A stretch of DNA of 19,713 nucleotides, taken from assembly GCA_002383105.1 (NCBI GenBank), contig DFXC01000152.1:27603-47315 (forward strand), in the 5' to 3' direction. Positions within the stretch are counted from its first letter, which is position 1; each line of letters begins with the position of its first letter. The DNA comes from Hyphomicrobiaceae bacterium UBA4118 (GTDB lineage Bacteria > Pseudomonadota > Alphaproteobacteria > Rhizobiales > Methyloligellaceae). A program made the translations under genes and the position numbers. The notes under the pieces were generated by a model, which worked only from the letters and a program-made list of their open reading frames with translations, did not search any database and was not told where the DNA came from. Of the stretch, positions 9,892-18,442 are shown in pieces.

Positions 9892-10793
9892 CCGCGCTCA
9901 CCTCGCATCTGAAGCTCCTCGAAGCCGAGAGCATCCACATCTTCCGCGAGGCTGCGGCGCAGTTCCGCGCGCCCGTGCTGCTCTATTCAATCGGCAAAGA
10001 TTCGACCGTGCTGTTGCATCTCGCGCGCAAGGCCTTCTGGCCGGCGAAGCTGCCTTTCCCGCTGCTGCACGTGGACACCACCTGGAAGTTCCGCGACATG
10101 ATCGCCTTCCGCGACCGGACCGTGCGCGCGTTTGGGCTCGACCTCATCGTGCATACCAACCACGAAGGCCTTGCCCGCAACATCAACCCCTTCGACCATC
10201 CGCCGTCGATCTATACCGACGTGATGAAGACGGTCGCCTTGCGCCAGGCACTCGACGCCGGCGGCTTCGATGCGGCCTTCGGCGGGGCCCGCCGCGACGA
10301 GGAGGCTTCCCGCGCCAAGGAGCGTGTGTTTTCCTTCCGCGCCGCCGGGCATCGCTGGGAGCCGCGCCGCCAGCGCCCCGAGATGTGGCAGCTCCTCAAC
10401 GGCCGCCTCGGCAAGGGCGAGACCGTGCGCGTCTTTCCCCTGTCGAATTGGACCGAAGGCGACGTGTGGCGCTACATCGCGCTCGAGAAGCTCGACGTGG
10501 TTCCGCTCTATTTTGCCGCTGAGCGCCCCGTGGTGATGCGCTACGGCCAGATGATCGTGGTCGATGACGAGCGCATGCGGCTCGAGCCGGGCGAGAGGCC
10601 TGAGATGCGCAAGGTGCGCTTCCGCACCCTCGGCTGCTGGCCGCTCACCGCAGCAATCGACTCTGACGCAAGCGACATTGACGCGGTGGTGGAGGAGACG
10701 CTTGCCGCCAAGGTTTCCGAGCGGGCGGGGCGGCTGATCGACCACGACCAGGCCGGCGCCATGGAGATGAAGAAACGCGAGGGCTATTTCTGA
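9888..10793 (+). CDS. cysD: Sulfate adenylyltransferase subunit 2 (ATP sulfurylase small subunit)
   Basis: CysD forms adenylyl sulfate (APS) from ATP and sulfate, driven by GTP hydrolysis on CysN. The 301-residue product matches the usual length. The PP-loop motif is YSIGKDST (residues 33-40). Other family markers are [32 protein letters not shown] and the terminal MKKREGYF. The start codon overlaps the stop of the upstream fusion gene (ATGA) and the stop overlaps the cysN start (TGATG), so translation of the three proteins is probably coupled. Confidence 0.97.
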   Translation: MTALTSHLKLLEAESIHIFREAAAQFRAPVLLYSIGKDSTVLLHLARKAFWPAKLPFPLLHVDTTWKFRDMIAFRDRTVRAFGLDLIVHTNHEGLARNINPFDHPPSIYTDVMKTVALRQALDAGGFDAAFGGARRDEEASRAKERVFSFRAAGHRWEPRRQRPEMWQLLNGRLGKGETVRVFPLSNWTEGDVWRYIALEKLDVVPLYFAAERPVVMRYGQMIVVDDERMRLEPGERPEMRKVRFRTLGCWPLTAAIDSDASDIDAVVEETLAAKVSERAGRLIDHDQAGAMEMKKREGYF

Positions 10794-12301
10794 TGCATCT
10801 GGCTGTGCTCAAAGAGGAGGTCGAGGCCAAGACTGCGGCCGCCAAGACCACCGCCGTCAAGACCGCCGCAGCTCCGGCGCAAGCCGGCGCCATGGTGCGG
10901 CTTTTGACCTGCGGCTCGGTCGATGACGGCAAGTCGACGCTGATCGGCCGGCTGTTGTGGGATGCCGCCGGCGTCACAGAGGACCAGCGCGCGGCCATCG
11001 CGCTCGCCTCGCACAACCGCGCCTTCAACGGCGAGAAGATCGACTTCAGTCTTTTGCTCGACGGGCTCCAGGCCGAGCGCGAGCAGGGCATCACCATCGA
11101 CATCGCCTGGCGCTATTTCGAGACGGCCGACCGGCGCTTCGTCATCATCGATTCCCCCGGGCACGAGCAATATACCCGCAACATGGCGACCGGTGCCTCG
11201 CATGCCGACGTCGCCATCCTGCTTGTCGACGCCCGCCACGGCGCCAAGCGCCAGACCAGGCGCCACGCCGCCATCTGCAATCTCGTCGGCATCAAGAAGG
11301 TCATGCTCGCCGTCAACAAGATGGATGCCGTCAACTGGTCGGAGGCACGCTTCCGCGAGATCGACATAGACTTCCGGTCCATCGCCGGGAGCTTCAATTT
11401 CGCGCAAGTCGTCACCATCCCGGTGGCGGCGCTGACCGGCGACAACGTGGCTCGCCGCTCCTTGCACATGCCCTGGTATGGCGGCCCGACGCTGCTCGAC
11501 TATCTCGAAGCCGTCGACCCCGAGGCCGCGCGCGTCGACGTGCCCTTCCGCATGCCGGTGCAGCTCGTGATCCGCGCCTCTGACGATTTCCGCGGCTATG
11601 CGGGCACGGTAACCTCGGGCCGGATCGTCGTCGGCGACCGCATCGTCGATGCCCGCAGCGGGCTTGGCGCCACCTTGCGCCGGATCGCCACCATGGACGG
11701 CGATCTTGCCACTGCCGCCAAGGGCGACGCCGTCACCCTCGTGCTCGACACCGATGTCGACATCTCCCGCGGCGCGGTGCTGTCGGAGGTCGCGCGCCGT
11801 CCGGTCAACGCCGACGTGATCGAGGCGCGCCTCGTCTGGCTCTCCGAGACGCCGTTTGACCCGGAGGCCGGCTATCTGTTGCGTACCGCCACCGACTTGA
11901 CCCCGGTGACCAGCATGAGCATCTCGGCCCTTGTCGATTTCGAGACGCTCGCCGCCGAGCCGGCGCATGCCTGCGCCGTCAACGACATTGCCGATTGCCG
12001 CATCTTGCTCGGCCGGGCGACCGCGCTCGATCTCTTCCGCGACCTTCCGCTCACCGGGAACTTCGTGCTGGTCAGCGCCATCGACGGCGCCACCGTCGCC
12101 GGCGGCGTCATCACCTGGGCGCAATCAGGCGCGCCGGCGGTCGGCGACAATGTGCTCGTTCTCGACCGTGCGCTTCTCGCCCGCGGGCTTTGCGCCGATC
12201 TCGGGGACTCGCCGGCCGACACGGCGGAATTTCACCGCCGCGCACAAGAGGTCGCACTTCTGCTACGCTCGGTCGGCGTTCCGGTTCTGATCGAAATCTA
12301 A
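10793..12301 (+). CDS. cysN: Sulfate adenylyltransferase subunit 1 (CysN) with a C-terminal APS-kinase-like remnant
   Basis: This GTPase partner of CysD has 502 residues. An Ala/Lys/Thr-rich tail (about 1-33) precedes the G domain: P-loop GSVDDGKST (41-49), DSPGH and NKMD. EF-Tu-like beta-barrel domains follow to about residue 450. Residues 454-502 do not fit CysN. They resemble the middle of APS kinase CysC, where the E. coli protein reads [21 protein letters not shown] and then EVANLM...G-VVL. Here LDRALLARGLCADLG, SPAD, RRAQEVALLL and GVPVLIEI line up in order. The kinase P-loop and substrate-binding end are missing, so this part cannot phosphorylate APS. The start overlaps the cysD stop. 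The alignment is from memory and should be verified. Confidence 0.95.
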   Translation: MHLAVLKEEVEAKTAAAKTTAVKTAAAPAQAGAMVRLLTCGSVDDGKSTLIGRLLWDAAGVTEDQRAAIALASHNRAFNGEKIDFSLLLDGLQAEREQGITIDIAWRYFETADRRFVIIDSPGHEQYTRNMATGASHADVAILLVDARHGAKRQTRRHAAICNLVGIKKVMLAVNKMDAVNWSEARFREIDIDFRSIAGSFNFAQVVTIPVAALTGDNVARRSLHMPWYGGPTLLDYLEAVDPEAARVDVPFRMPVQLVIRASDDFRGYAGTVTSGRIVVGDRIVDARSGLGATLRRIATMDGDLATAAKGDAVTLVLDTDVDISRGAVLSEVARRPVNADVIEARLVWLSETPFDPEAGYLLRTATDLTPVTSMSISALVDFETLAAEPAHACAVNDIADCRILLGRATALDLFRDLPLTGNFVLVSAIDGATVAGGVITWAQSGAPAVGDNVLVLDRALLARGLCADLGDSPADTAEFHRRAQEVALLLRSVGVPVLIEI

Positions 12302-12373
12302 GCGACGCATAACGAACAAGCCTGAACAGGGCACAAGCTCGCCGCGTAGCAGAGGGGGGAGGGGCTCCCGACC

Positions 12374-13168
12374 ATGGTTGACTTGAGTTGGGTAGCACCG
12401 CTGCTGCCGCTCGTCGCGGCTGGCTTCGGCGTCGGCATGCTGGTCGGCCTGACCGGCGTCGGCGGCGGCGCGCTGATGACGCCTTTGCTCATCTCGAGTT
12501 TCGGCGTGAGCCCGCAAGTGGCCGTCGGCACCGATCTCCTTTATGCCTCCATAACCAAGACCGCCGGCAGCTGGCGCCATCACGTGTCGCGCCACGTCGA
12601 ATGGCCGATCGTATTGCGCCTCGCCGCGGGCAGCTTGCCGGCCGCGGCAGGGCTGCTTGCCGCCATCACCTTTCTTCCCATCGACACGGTGAAACTTGCC
12701 CATTGGATACGCATGGGACTGGTTGGGGCGCTCCCCTTAAGCGCGCTCGCCATCGTGCTCTATCCCTGGCTCACGCGCTCCTCGCCGCCCGAGGACCACG
12801 TCATCGTGCCGCATCGCACGCCTCCCACCGTGCTGTTCGGCGTGATCTTGGGCCTTCTCGTCACGCTGACCTCGGTCGGCGCCGGCGCCATCGGCGTCAC
12901 CGTCCTTGCCATGCTCTATCCCATGCTGCCGGCCAAGCGCCTCGTCGGCTCCGACATCGCCCATGCCGTGCCGCTCACCCTCATCGGCGGCCTCGGCCAT
13001 CTCGGCCTCGGCAATGTCGATAGTGGCCTGTTGCTCGCGCTGCTGTGCGGGTCGATCCCCGGCATCCTGATCGGCGCTAGGCTGGCAGGGATCGTTCCCG
13101 AATGGCTGCTCCGGCCGATCCTTGCGATCACGCTCTGCTACGCGGCCTACGCGATGTTCAATAAGTAG
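12374..13168 (+). CDS. TauE/SafE (TSUP) family sulfite exporter / sulfate permease
   Basis: This 264-residue inner-membrane protein has about seven to eight hydrophobic helices. It has the two-repeat TSUP layout: GVGMLVGLTGVGGGALMTPLL near the N-terminus and a matching glycine-rich segment at about residues 155-175 (VILGLLVTLTSVGAGAIGV). TSUP proteins move sulfur-containing anions or organic sulfonates, and direction cannot be read from sequence. It lies 72 bases after cysN on the same strand, so uptake of sulfate or efflux of excess sulfite are the natural guesses. No sulfate ABC transporter appears in the window. The start is the ATG at 12374, downstream of a purine-rich GAGGGG. Confidence 0.92.
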   Translation: MVDLSWVAPLLPLVAAGFGVGMLVGLTGVGGGALMTPLLISSFGVSPQVAVGTDLLYASITKTAGSWRHHVSRHVEWPIVLRLAAGSLPAAAGLLAAITFLPIDTVKLAHWIRMGLVGALPLSALAIVLYPWLTRSSPPEDHVIVPHRTPPTVLFGVILGLLVTLTSVGAGAIGVTVLAMLYPMLPAKRLVGSDIAHAVPLTLIGGLGHLGLGNVDSGLLLALLCGSIPGILIGARLAGIVPEWLLRPILAITLCYAAYAMFNK

Positions 13169-13281
13169 CGGGGCGTGCTGTCAGAGGCGAGGCTACGCTG
13201 AATGGTGACAGGCGTCTGCATCAGCTAGTGTAAGGCGAGCGCGGACCGGGCTCCATTGCAACCTCACCATCGGATATCGGC

Positions 13282-13632
13282 ATGCTGTACGCAGCCATAA
13301 AGGCCCTCCTCTCGGGCGTCATCATTGCCACCGCCTCGGAGGTCGCCAAGCGCAGCCCCGCACTCGGCGCAGTGATCCTGTCGTTGCCGCTGACATCGAT
13401 CCTCGCCTTCATTTGGCTGTGGCGCGACACCTCCGACAAGGAGGGGATCGCGGCGTTGTCGCAGTCCACGTTTTGGTTCGTGCTGCCGTCGCTCCCAATG
13501 CTCCTCATTTTGCCCGCGCTGCTCCGCGGTGGCGCGAGCTTTTGGACGTCCCTTGGGCTGTCGTGTCTGGTCACGCTGTCGCTTTATACCGTGATGGCCT
13601 GGACCCTGACCAAGTTTGGGATTTCGCTCTGA
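13282..13632 (+). CDS. DUF3147 family small membrane protein
   Basis: This 116-residue protein has about four hydrophobic helices, at roughly residues 3-19, 28-47, 65-81 and 88-109. The pattern ASEVAKRSPALGAVILSLPL, the WRDT motif and QSTFWFVLPSLPM match what I recall of DUF3147, a small bacterial membrane family of unknown function. It is 113 bases downstream of the TSUP gene on the same strand, so co-transcription is possible but not shown. No function can be inferred. Confidence 0.85.
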   Translation: MLYAAIKALLSGVIIATASEVAKRSPALGAVILSLPLTSILAFIWLWRDTSDKEGIAALSQSTFWFVLPSLPMLLILPALLRGGASFWTSLGLSCLVTLSLYTVMAWTLTKFGISL

Positions 13633-13776
13633 GGGCACAGAATTCCCGCTAAAGTTGAATGCTCCTTGACGCTGCCACAGGTGATTGAAGGCGTGCCGGC
13701 GCCCAAACTGGAGGTGTGGAACCAAACCCGATGGACGCGTGTTTGTTTTGGAGACCGCATACGGGGGATCTCCACA

Positions 13777-14088
13777 ATGAGCGACACACATTTCTTCACG
13801 GTCTGGACCAACCGCAGCGCCGCGAGCATCTTTGGGGCCGCGTCCCATCCGGTCATCCGCAACGGCGAGTATCTTTGTTTCGAGAATGAGGAACGCGCGC
13901 GCGCCGAGTGCGACCGGCTGAATGCCGCGTCAGGCGGCTCCCATGAGCATTACAGCATAAAACCGGCGCATGCCCTGGCGTCGCCGGCGAGGGGTTTGCT
14001 GTCGCTCGGCAATGGCTTCCGTTGGCCCGCGGCTCGGGCATCGGCCCGACGTTCAGCGAGCTCACCTTTACCTTCGGCGCGGCCTTAG
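13777..14088 (+). CDS. Hypothetical protein, small and soluble
   Basis: I do not recognise a named family. The ATG at 13777 gives 103 residues. The first ~60 (HFFTVWTNRSAASIFGAA, SHPVIRNGEYLCFENEE, RARAECDRLNA, HEHYSIKP) look like a compact, well-formed domain with aromatic and charged residues. The last ~35 are Ala/Ser/Arg-rich low complexity and may be a non-conserved extension. GGGGGA lies about nine bases before the ATG, in the loop of a 6-bp inverted repeat (13749-13774). The frame is open upstream to 13666, but I see no better start there. It ends 17 bases before the convergent tRNA gene. Confidence 0.6.
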   Translation: MSDTHFFTVWTNRSAASIFGAASHPVIRNGEYLCFENEERARAECDRLNAASGGSHEHYSIKPAHALASPARGLLSLGNGFRWPAARASARRSASSPLPSARP

Positions 14089-14105
14089 CTACAGCATTGA
14101 TATGG

Positions 14106-14180
14106 TGGTGCCGCCACGTAGGATTGAACTACGGACCCCGTCATTACCAATGACGTGCTCTACCACTGAGCTATGGCGGC
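14106..14180 (-). tRNA. tRNA-Thr (anticodon GGU)
   Basis: Read on the minus strand, the sequence folds as a tRNA. The acceptor stem GCCGCCA pairs with TGGCGGC, followed by discriminator A and an encoded CCA. The D-arm contains AGCTCAGTGGTAGAGC. The anticodon stem-loop is CGTCA-TTGGTAA-TGACG with anticodon GGT. The T-arm contains the GTTCAATCC loop. The length is 75 bases with CCA. It is convergent with the hypothetical gene at 13777. Confidence 0.97.
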
Positions 14181-14382
14181 GAAGAGACCAGCCGAGGTCT
14201 CGAGGGCGTAACGGCCGCTCCCGAAAAGGCCTCGCGTCAAGGGCTGCGACCCTGCCATAGCGGGAAAGCGCATGCAAGGCGTGGACCGCCTCTACGCCAA
14301 GGGCCCGTAGTCGAAAGATGTAGGCATGATATAAAGAAAGACGGAGTAGGGTACGGGGCCAGCAAGCAACGATCTTAGGCAG

Positions 14383-14556
14383 ATGTCCGAACAGCGCAAG
14401 GATCAAGCAAGCCTCAAGCGGGCTGAGAGCGCCGAGGCGCGCCGCGCCCGCCTTGGTCAGGAGCTTCGCGCCAACCTCTTGAAACGCAAGGCGCAAGCCC
14501 GGGCGCGTGAGGCCTCCACGACCCCTCGCGATGAGGGAGGACAGACAACAGGCTAG
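14383..14556 (+). CDS. Small basic hypothetical protein upstream of murA (57 residues)
   Basis: A 57-residue frame runs from ATG at 14383 to TAG at 14554-14556. The product is highly charged and probably helical, with two runs of basic residues ([20 protein letters not shown], then AQARAR) and a short polar tail. The [20 protein letters not shown] core resembles small proteins I remember from the same place before murA in Hyphomicrobiales; this recollection is not verified. An AGG about five bases before the ATG is a weak ribosome binding site. It lies 112 bases before the murA start on the same strand and has no strong competitor on the other strand. Confidence 0.68.
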   Translation: MSEQRKDQASLKRAESAEARRARLGQELRANLLKRKAQARAREASTTPRDEGGQTTG

Positions 14557-14668
14557 CGGAGTAAGCTTGCCTCGCTGGTCCTGCCTTGAGGGAGGTAGGG
14601 TCGGCCGTAACGGGGGATGTTTTGTAATGCGCGAAGGGGGTAGGGGCGCGCGGGGGAGTAACGACGCC

Positions 14669-15958
14669 ATGGACCGAATCCGCATTGTCGGCGGCGAGCG
14701 CTTGAACGGGACCATACCGATCAGCGGCGCCAAGAATGCTGCGCTGCCTTTGATGATTGCGAGCCTTCTCACCCGCGAGACGCTGACGCTGAACAATGTT
14801 CCGCGCCTCGCCGACGTCAGCCTTCTTGCCCGCATCTTGGGCAATCACGGGGTTGACGTCACCATCGCCGGCAAGAAGGCGGGCCAGCGCACGAGCGACG
14901 GCCAGACCTTCAGGCTCACCGCGCCGGACATCGTCGACACCACGGCGCCCTACGAGATGGTGGCGCGCATGCGGGCGAGTTTCTGGGTGCTCGCTCCTCT
15001 CGTGGCGCGCTGCGGCAAGGCGAAAGTCTCGCTGCCGGGCGGCTGCGCCATCGGCACGCGCCCCGTCGATTTGCATCTGACCACGCTCGAGGCGCTCGGC
15101 GCCGAAATCGAGCTCGAGGGCGGCTATGTGCACGCCAGGGCCCCCAGGGGCTTGACCGGTAACCGCGTTCCGCTTGCCAAGGTCTCGGTGGGCGCGACCC
15201 ACAATGCCTTGATGGCCGCCGTGCTGGCCCGTGGCGAGACGCTGATCGAGAACGCCGCGCGCGAGCCTGAGGTCGTCGATGTCGCCAACTGCCTGGTAAA
15301 GATGGGCGCCAGGATCGAAGGGATTGGCAGCTCGACCTTGTGGATCCAGGGGCGAGAGACCCTCTACGGTGCCGAGCATACCGTCCTTCCCGACCGCATC
15401 GAGACGGGGACCTATGCCATGGCGGCCGCCATCACCGGCGGCGAGGTCTTCTTGGACGGCGCCCACGGCGACCTTTTGCAAGGGGCGCTTCAGCTGCTGC
15501 GCTCGACCGGAGTCGAGATCGAGGAGAAGCCGACCGGCATCCGCGTGGCGCGCAACGGCGGCGGCCTCAGCGCCGTTTCCGTCGAGACCCAGCCATTCCC
15601 CGGCTTCCCCACGGACTTGCAGGCCCAGCTCATCGCGCTGATGTGCATGGCCAAAGGCACCTCGGAGGTGCGCGAGACCATCTTCGAGAACCGCTTCATG
15701 CATGTGCAGGAGCTGGCGCGGCTCGGCGCCCGCATCGACCTCAAGGGCGATACCGCTCTCGTCACCGGCGTGGCCGGCTTGCGCGGCGCGCAAGTCATGG
15801 CCACCGATCTCCGCGCATCGGTGTCGCTGATCATCGCCGGCCTTGCCGCCCAGGGCGAGACGGTGATCGGCCGCGTCTATCATCTCGACCGCGGCTTCGA
15901 GCGCATCGAGGAGAAGCTCGGCCAATGCGGGGCCCATATCGAGCGGCTTTCGAGCTAG
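14669..15958 (+). CDS. murA: UDP-N-acetylglucosamine 1-carboxyvinyltransferase MurA
   Basis: MurA catalyses the first committed step of peptidoglycan synthesis, transferring enolpyruvate from PEP to UDP-GlcNAc in the cytoplasm. The 429-residue product is the usual length. Lys22-Asn23 (SGAKNAALP) bind substrate. The catalytic cysteine is Cys126 in [15 protein letters not shown], so a fosfomycin-sensitive enzyme is expected. The C-terminal domain has the [22 protein letters not shown] and [12 protein letters not shown] motifs. The frame is open upstream to 14507, but the conserved N-terminus ([14 protein letters not shown]) and a GGGAG sequence about ten bases before it fix the start at 14669. 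It leads the conserved block with DUF2948 and hisD. Confidence 0.97.
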   Translation: MDRIRIVGGERLNGTIPISGAKNAALPLMIASLLTRETLTLNNVPRLADVSLLARILGNHGVDVTIAGKKAGQRTSDGQTFRLTAPDIVDTTAPYEMVARMRASFWVLAPLVARCGKAKVSLPGGCAIGTRPVDLHLTTLEALGAEIELEGGYVHARAPRGLTGNRVPLAKVSVGATHNALMAAVLARGETLIENAAREPEVVDVANCLVKMGARIEGIGSSTLWIQGRETLYGAEHTVLPDRIETGTYAMAAAITGGEVFLDGAHGDLLQGALQLLRSTGVEIEEKPTGIRVARNGGGLSAVSVETQPFPGFPTDLQAQLIALMCMAKGTSEVRETIFENRFMHVQELARLGARIDLKGDTALVTGVAGLRGAQVMATDLRASVSLIIAGLAAQGETVIGRVYHLDRGFERIEEKLGQCGAHIERLSS

Positions 15959-16060
15959 GCATGATCCGGAAAAGTGGGAACCGGTTTTCCGAAAAGATCA
16001 TGCTCAAACAAAAAGCTAGAGCGCTATCTCGATCCAGCTCAATGCGATAGCGCTCTTGGC
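15959..16060. repeat. RIME-like palindromic intergenic element between murA and the DUF2948 gene
   Basis: Two palindromes follow the murA stop directly. The first (15959-16003) has outer arms GCATGATC and GATCATGC and inner arms CGGAAAA and TTTTCCG. The second (16018-16056) pairs AGAGCGCTATC with GATAGCGCTCT around a 17-base loop. Paired palindromes of this kind, starting GCATGATCCGGAAAA, are dispersed in many rhizobial genomes and resemble RIME elements; the family name is from memory. Transcribed, both would fold strongly and could attenuate or process the murA-hisD transcript. Confidence 0.75.
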
Positions 16061-16131
16061 CTTTCCTAAGTTGACAGTTTCATGTCATGCCTGAGCGTGG
16101 TACGCCCATGCCGAAAGCCGCCCCTGTTGCC

Positions 16132-16620
16132 ATGACCGATCTGAAGCTCATCGCCCTGGACGAAGAGGATCTCGCCGTCGTGTCCTCCCTTCTGCAGGAC
16201 GCGGTGGTGCGCGTGGCCGACATGACCTATGTGCCGGCGCAGAAGCGCTTCGCCGCCGTCCTCAACCGCTTCGATTGGGAGAAGGCGGCGCAAGAGAAGG
16301 GCAGCAAGGACGGCAAGGACTATCGGCGGCAGCGGACGGCGCTCAGATTCGACCGTGTGTTCGGCGCGCAACTAAAGAACGTCAAGCCGTCGTTCGGCGA
16401 CCGCATCTTGTCGCTCCTTGCCGTGAGCTTCGAGCCGGGCGATCCGCCGGGCGGCCGTGTGACGCTCACCTTCTCCGGCGATGCCTCCATCCAGCTCCAG
16501 GTCGAATGCATCGAGGCCGAGCTCAAGGATCTTGGGCTCGTGTGGCGCACCCGCTCGCGACCCGAGCATCCAGGCAGCGAGACCGGCACGGGCGGCAAGC
16601 CCGGCGACGCCGGCTCTTAA
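16132..16620 (+). CDS. DUF2948 family protein
   Basis: This soluble protein of unknown function is found between murA and hisD in many alphaproteobacteria. The family-like sequence begins MTDLKLIALDEEDLAVVSSLLQDAV. It continues through VADMTYVPAQKRFAAVLNRFDWE, RTALRFDRV and a beta-rich C-terminal part ending before a Gly/Ser/Pro-rich tail. In-frame ATGs at 16087 and 16108 would add 15 or 8 residues. None of the three has a clear ribosome binding site, so I used the family start at 16132 (162 residues). It precedes hisD by ten bases. Confidence 0.85.
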   Translation: MTDLKLIALDEEDLAVVSSLLQDAVVRVADMTYVPAQKRFAAVLNRFDWEKAAQEKGSKDGKDYRRQRTALRFDRVFGAQLKNVKPSFGDRILSLLAVSFEPGDPPGGRVTLTFSGDASIQLQVECIEAELKDLGLVWRTRSRPEHPGSETGTGGKPGDAGS

Positions 16621-16630
16621 GCGCCGCGCC

Positions 16631-17935
16631 ATGGCCGTATGGCTCAAGACCGCCGATCCCGACTTCGAGGACCGCTTCACCTCGCTCCTGGCGGCGAAGC
16701 GCGAGAGTGCGGCCGACGTTAACGATGTTGTCGCCGCCATCATCGCCCGGGTGCGCGCCGAGGGCGATCGGGCGCTGATCGACCTCACCCAGACCTATGA
16801 CGGGCTCGACTTGCGCAAGACGGGCATCAGGGTGGCGCCCGCCGAGATCGCGGCGGCGCGGGCTCAAGTCGATGCCAAGACGCTTGTGGCGCTCAAGCTT
16901 GCCCACGACCGCATCCTTGACCATCACCGCCGCCAGCTGCCGAAGGACGATCACTATAGAGACGCCCAAGGGGCGGAGCTCGGCACGCGCTGGACGCCGG
17001 TCGCCTCGGTCGGGCTCTATGTTCCGGGGGGCACGGCGAGCTATCCAAGCTCGGTCTTGATGAATGCGGTGCCGGCCAAGGTGGCGGGCGTTGGCCGCAT
17101 CGTCATGGTGGTTCCGGCGCTCAAAGGCGCGGTCAACCCGCTGGTGCTCGCGGCCGCCGAGCTTGCCGGGGTGAGCGAGATCTATCGCGTGGGGGGCGCG
17201 CAGGCCATCGCGGCACTCGCTTACGGCACGCCGAGCATCCGGCCTGTGGTCAAGATCGTGGGCCCCGGCAACGCCTATGTGGCGGCCGCCAAGCGCCAGG
17301 TCTTCGGCCAGGTCGGCATCGATATGGTGGCAGGCCCGTCTGAGGTCGTGGTGATCGCCGATGCCGACAACGACCCGGCCTGGATCGCCGCCGACCTTCT
17401 CGCCCAGGCCGAACACGACGTGACCGCGCAAGCGATCCTCATCACCGACGATGTGGACTTCGCCCGCGCCGTGGAGACGGCCGTCGAGGCCGAGCTTGTG
17501 GTCTTGCCGCGGGCGGCTGTGGCGCGCGCCAGCTGGCAGAACTTCGGCGCCATCATTCTGGTCAAGAGTCTCGACCAGGCGCCCCCTATCGCCGATCGTC
17601 TGGCACCCGAGCATCTCGAGATCGTGACGTCCGATCCCGACGCCCTTGCCGCGCGCGTGCACGATGCCGGCGCCATCTTCATCGGTCGCTATACGCCGGA
17701 GGTGATCGGCGATTATGTTGCCGGCTGCAACCACGTGCTCCCCACCGCGCGCAGCGCTCGCTTTGCCTCGGGCCTCGGCGTCTTGGATTTCATGAAGCGC
17801 ACCTCGATCCTCAAGCTCGGCGCCGAAAGCCTGCATGCGCTCGGCCCCGCCGCCATGACGCTGGCGAAAGCGGAGGGCCTCGATGCCCATCGCCGCTCCG
17901 TCGCCATCAGACTGAACGTGAGAGACGAGTCATGA
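16631..17935 (+). CDS. hisD: Histidinol dehydrogenase
   Basis: HisD catalyses the last two steps of histidine synthesis, oxidising L-histidinol to L-histidine with two NAD+ and a zinc ion. The product is 434 residues. Family motifs are [48 protein letters not shown] and IDMVAGPSE. Zinc ligands are Gln259 and His262 (QAEHD), Asp361 (GDYVAGCNH) and His420 near the C-terminus. The start is the ATG at 16631, because the N-terminal sequence there is family-like while the upstream part of the frame shadows DUF2948. The stop overlaps the next start (ATGA). No other his genes are in the window. Confidence 0.97.
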   Translation: MAVWLKTADPDFEDRFTSLLAAKRESAADVNDVVAAIIARVRAEGDRALIDLTQTYDGLDLRKTGIRVAPAEIAAARAQVDAKTLVALKLAHDRILDHHRRQLPKDDHYRDAQGAELGTRWTPVASVGLYVPGGTASYPSSVLMNAVPAKVAGVGRIVMVVPALKGAVNPLVLAAAELAGVSEIYRVGGAQAIAALAYGTPSIRPVVKIVGPGNAYVAAAKRQVFGQVGIDMVAGPSEVVVIADADNDPAWIAADLLAQAEHDVTAQAILITDDVDFARAVETAVEAELVVLPRAAVARASWQNFGAIILVKSLDQAPPIADRLAPEHLEIVTSDPDALAARVHDAGAIFIGRYTPEVIGDYVAGCNHVLPTARSARFASGLGVLDFMKRTSILKLGAESLHALGPAAMTLAKAEGLDAHRRSVAIRLNVRDES

Positions 17936-18438
17936 CCGAGCAAGAGCAGCCGCAAGAAGGCCCGTGGCCGGAAGCGGCGCGCCTCATCGAGGTGACCCTC
18001 GATGAGGCCTCGATCGGCCGCAACAACGCCGAGGTCGATCACGAGCGCGAGGTCGCCATCTTCGATCTCCTCGAGCGCAACGCCTTCGCGCTCGAGGGTC
18101 ATGACGGCGGCCCCTATACGCTCCGCCTCTCGCTGGCCGACAACCGCCTCGTGTTCACCGTGGGCGACACCGAGCGCGCGCCGATCCAGCACGTGATGCT
18201 GTCGCTCTCGCCCTTCCGCCGCCTGGTGAAGGACTATTTCCTCATCTGCGAGAGCTACTACCAGGCGATCAAGACCCAGCCGGCCTCGCGCATCGAGGCC
18301 ATCGACATGGGTCGGCGCGGCCTACACGACGAAGGCAGCCAGCTCCTGAAAGAACGGCTGAGCGGCAAGATCGCCGTCGATATCGCCACCGCACGACGCC
18401 TGTTCACGCTCCTCTGCGCGCTCCACTGGAAAGGATGA
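17932..18438 (+). CDS. UPF0262 family protein
   Basis: This 168-residue soluble protein of unknown function typically follows hisD in alphaproteobacteria. Recognisable segments are [67 protein letters not shown] and the helical [21 protein letters not shown] near the end. The start codon overlaps the hisD stop by four bases, so translational coupling is likely. It has no signal peptide or membrane helix. Association with cell-envelope or histidine genes is only positional. Confidence 0.92.
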   Translation: MTEQEQPQEGPWPEAARLIEVTLDEASIGRNNAEVDHEREVAIFDLLERNAFALEGHDGGPYTLRLSLADNRLVFTVGDTERAPIQHVMLSLSPFRRLVKDYFLICESYYQAIKTQPASRIEAIDMGRRGLHDEGSQLLKERLSGKIAVDIATARRLFTLLCALHWKG

Positions 18439-18442
18439 TGCG

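Noticed and set aside
10784..12124. 446-residue minus-strand open frame opposite cysN
   Set aside because: A shadow of the conserved GTPase gene; no coherent protein features.
13178..13211. CTGTCA/TGACAG inverted repeat after the TSUP gene
   Set aside because: Six base pairs around a 22-base loop without a T-run; not a credible terminator.
13985..14110. Possible coding sequence in another frame over the tail of the 103-residue protein
   Set aside because: The alternative frame looks somewhat protein-like, but it has no start and runs into the tRNA gene, so it cannot be a complete gene.
14184..14201. Inverted repeat GAGACC/GGTCTC next to the tRNA gene
   Set aside because: A six-base stem is expected by chance in a window this size, and no functional context supports it.
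14414..15937. 507-residue minus-strand open frame opposite murA
   Set aside because: It lies entirely against murA, which has all catalytic motifs. The translation is compositionally biased and unrecognisable.
16523..17890. 455-residue minus-strand open frame opposite hisD
   Set aside because: A shadow of hisD, rich in His/Arg/Gly and lacking any domain-like pattern.
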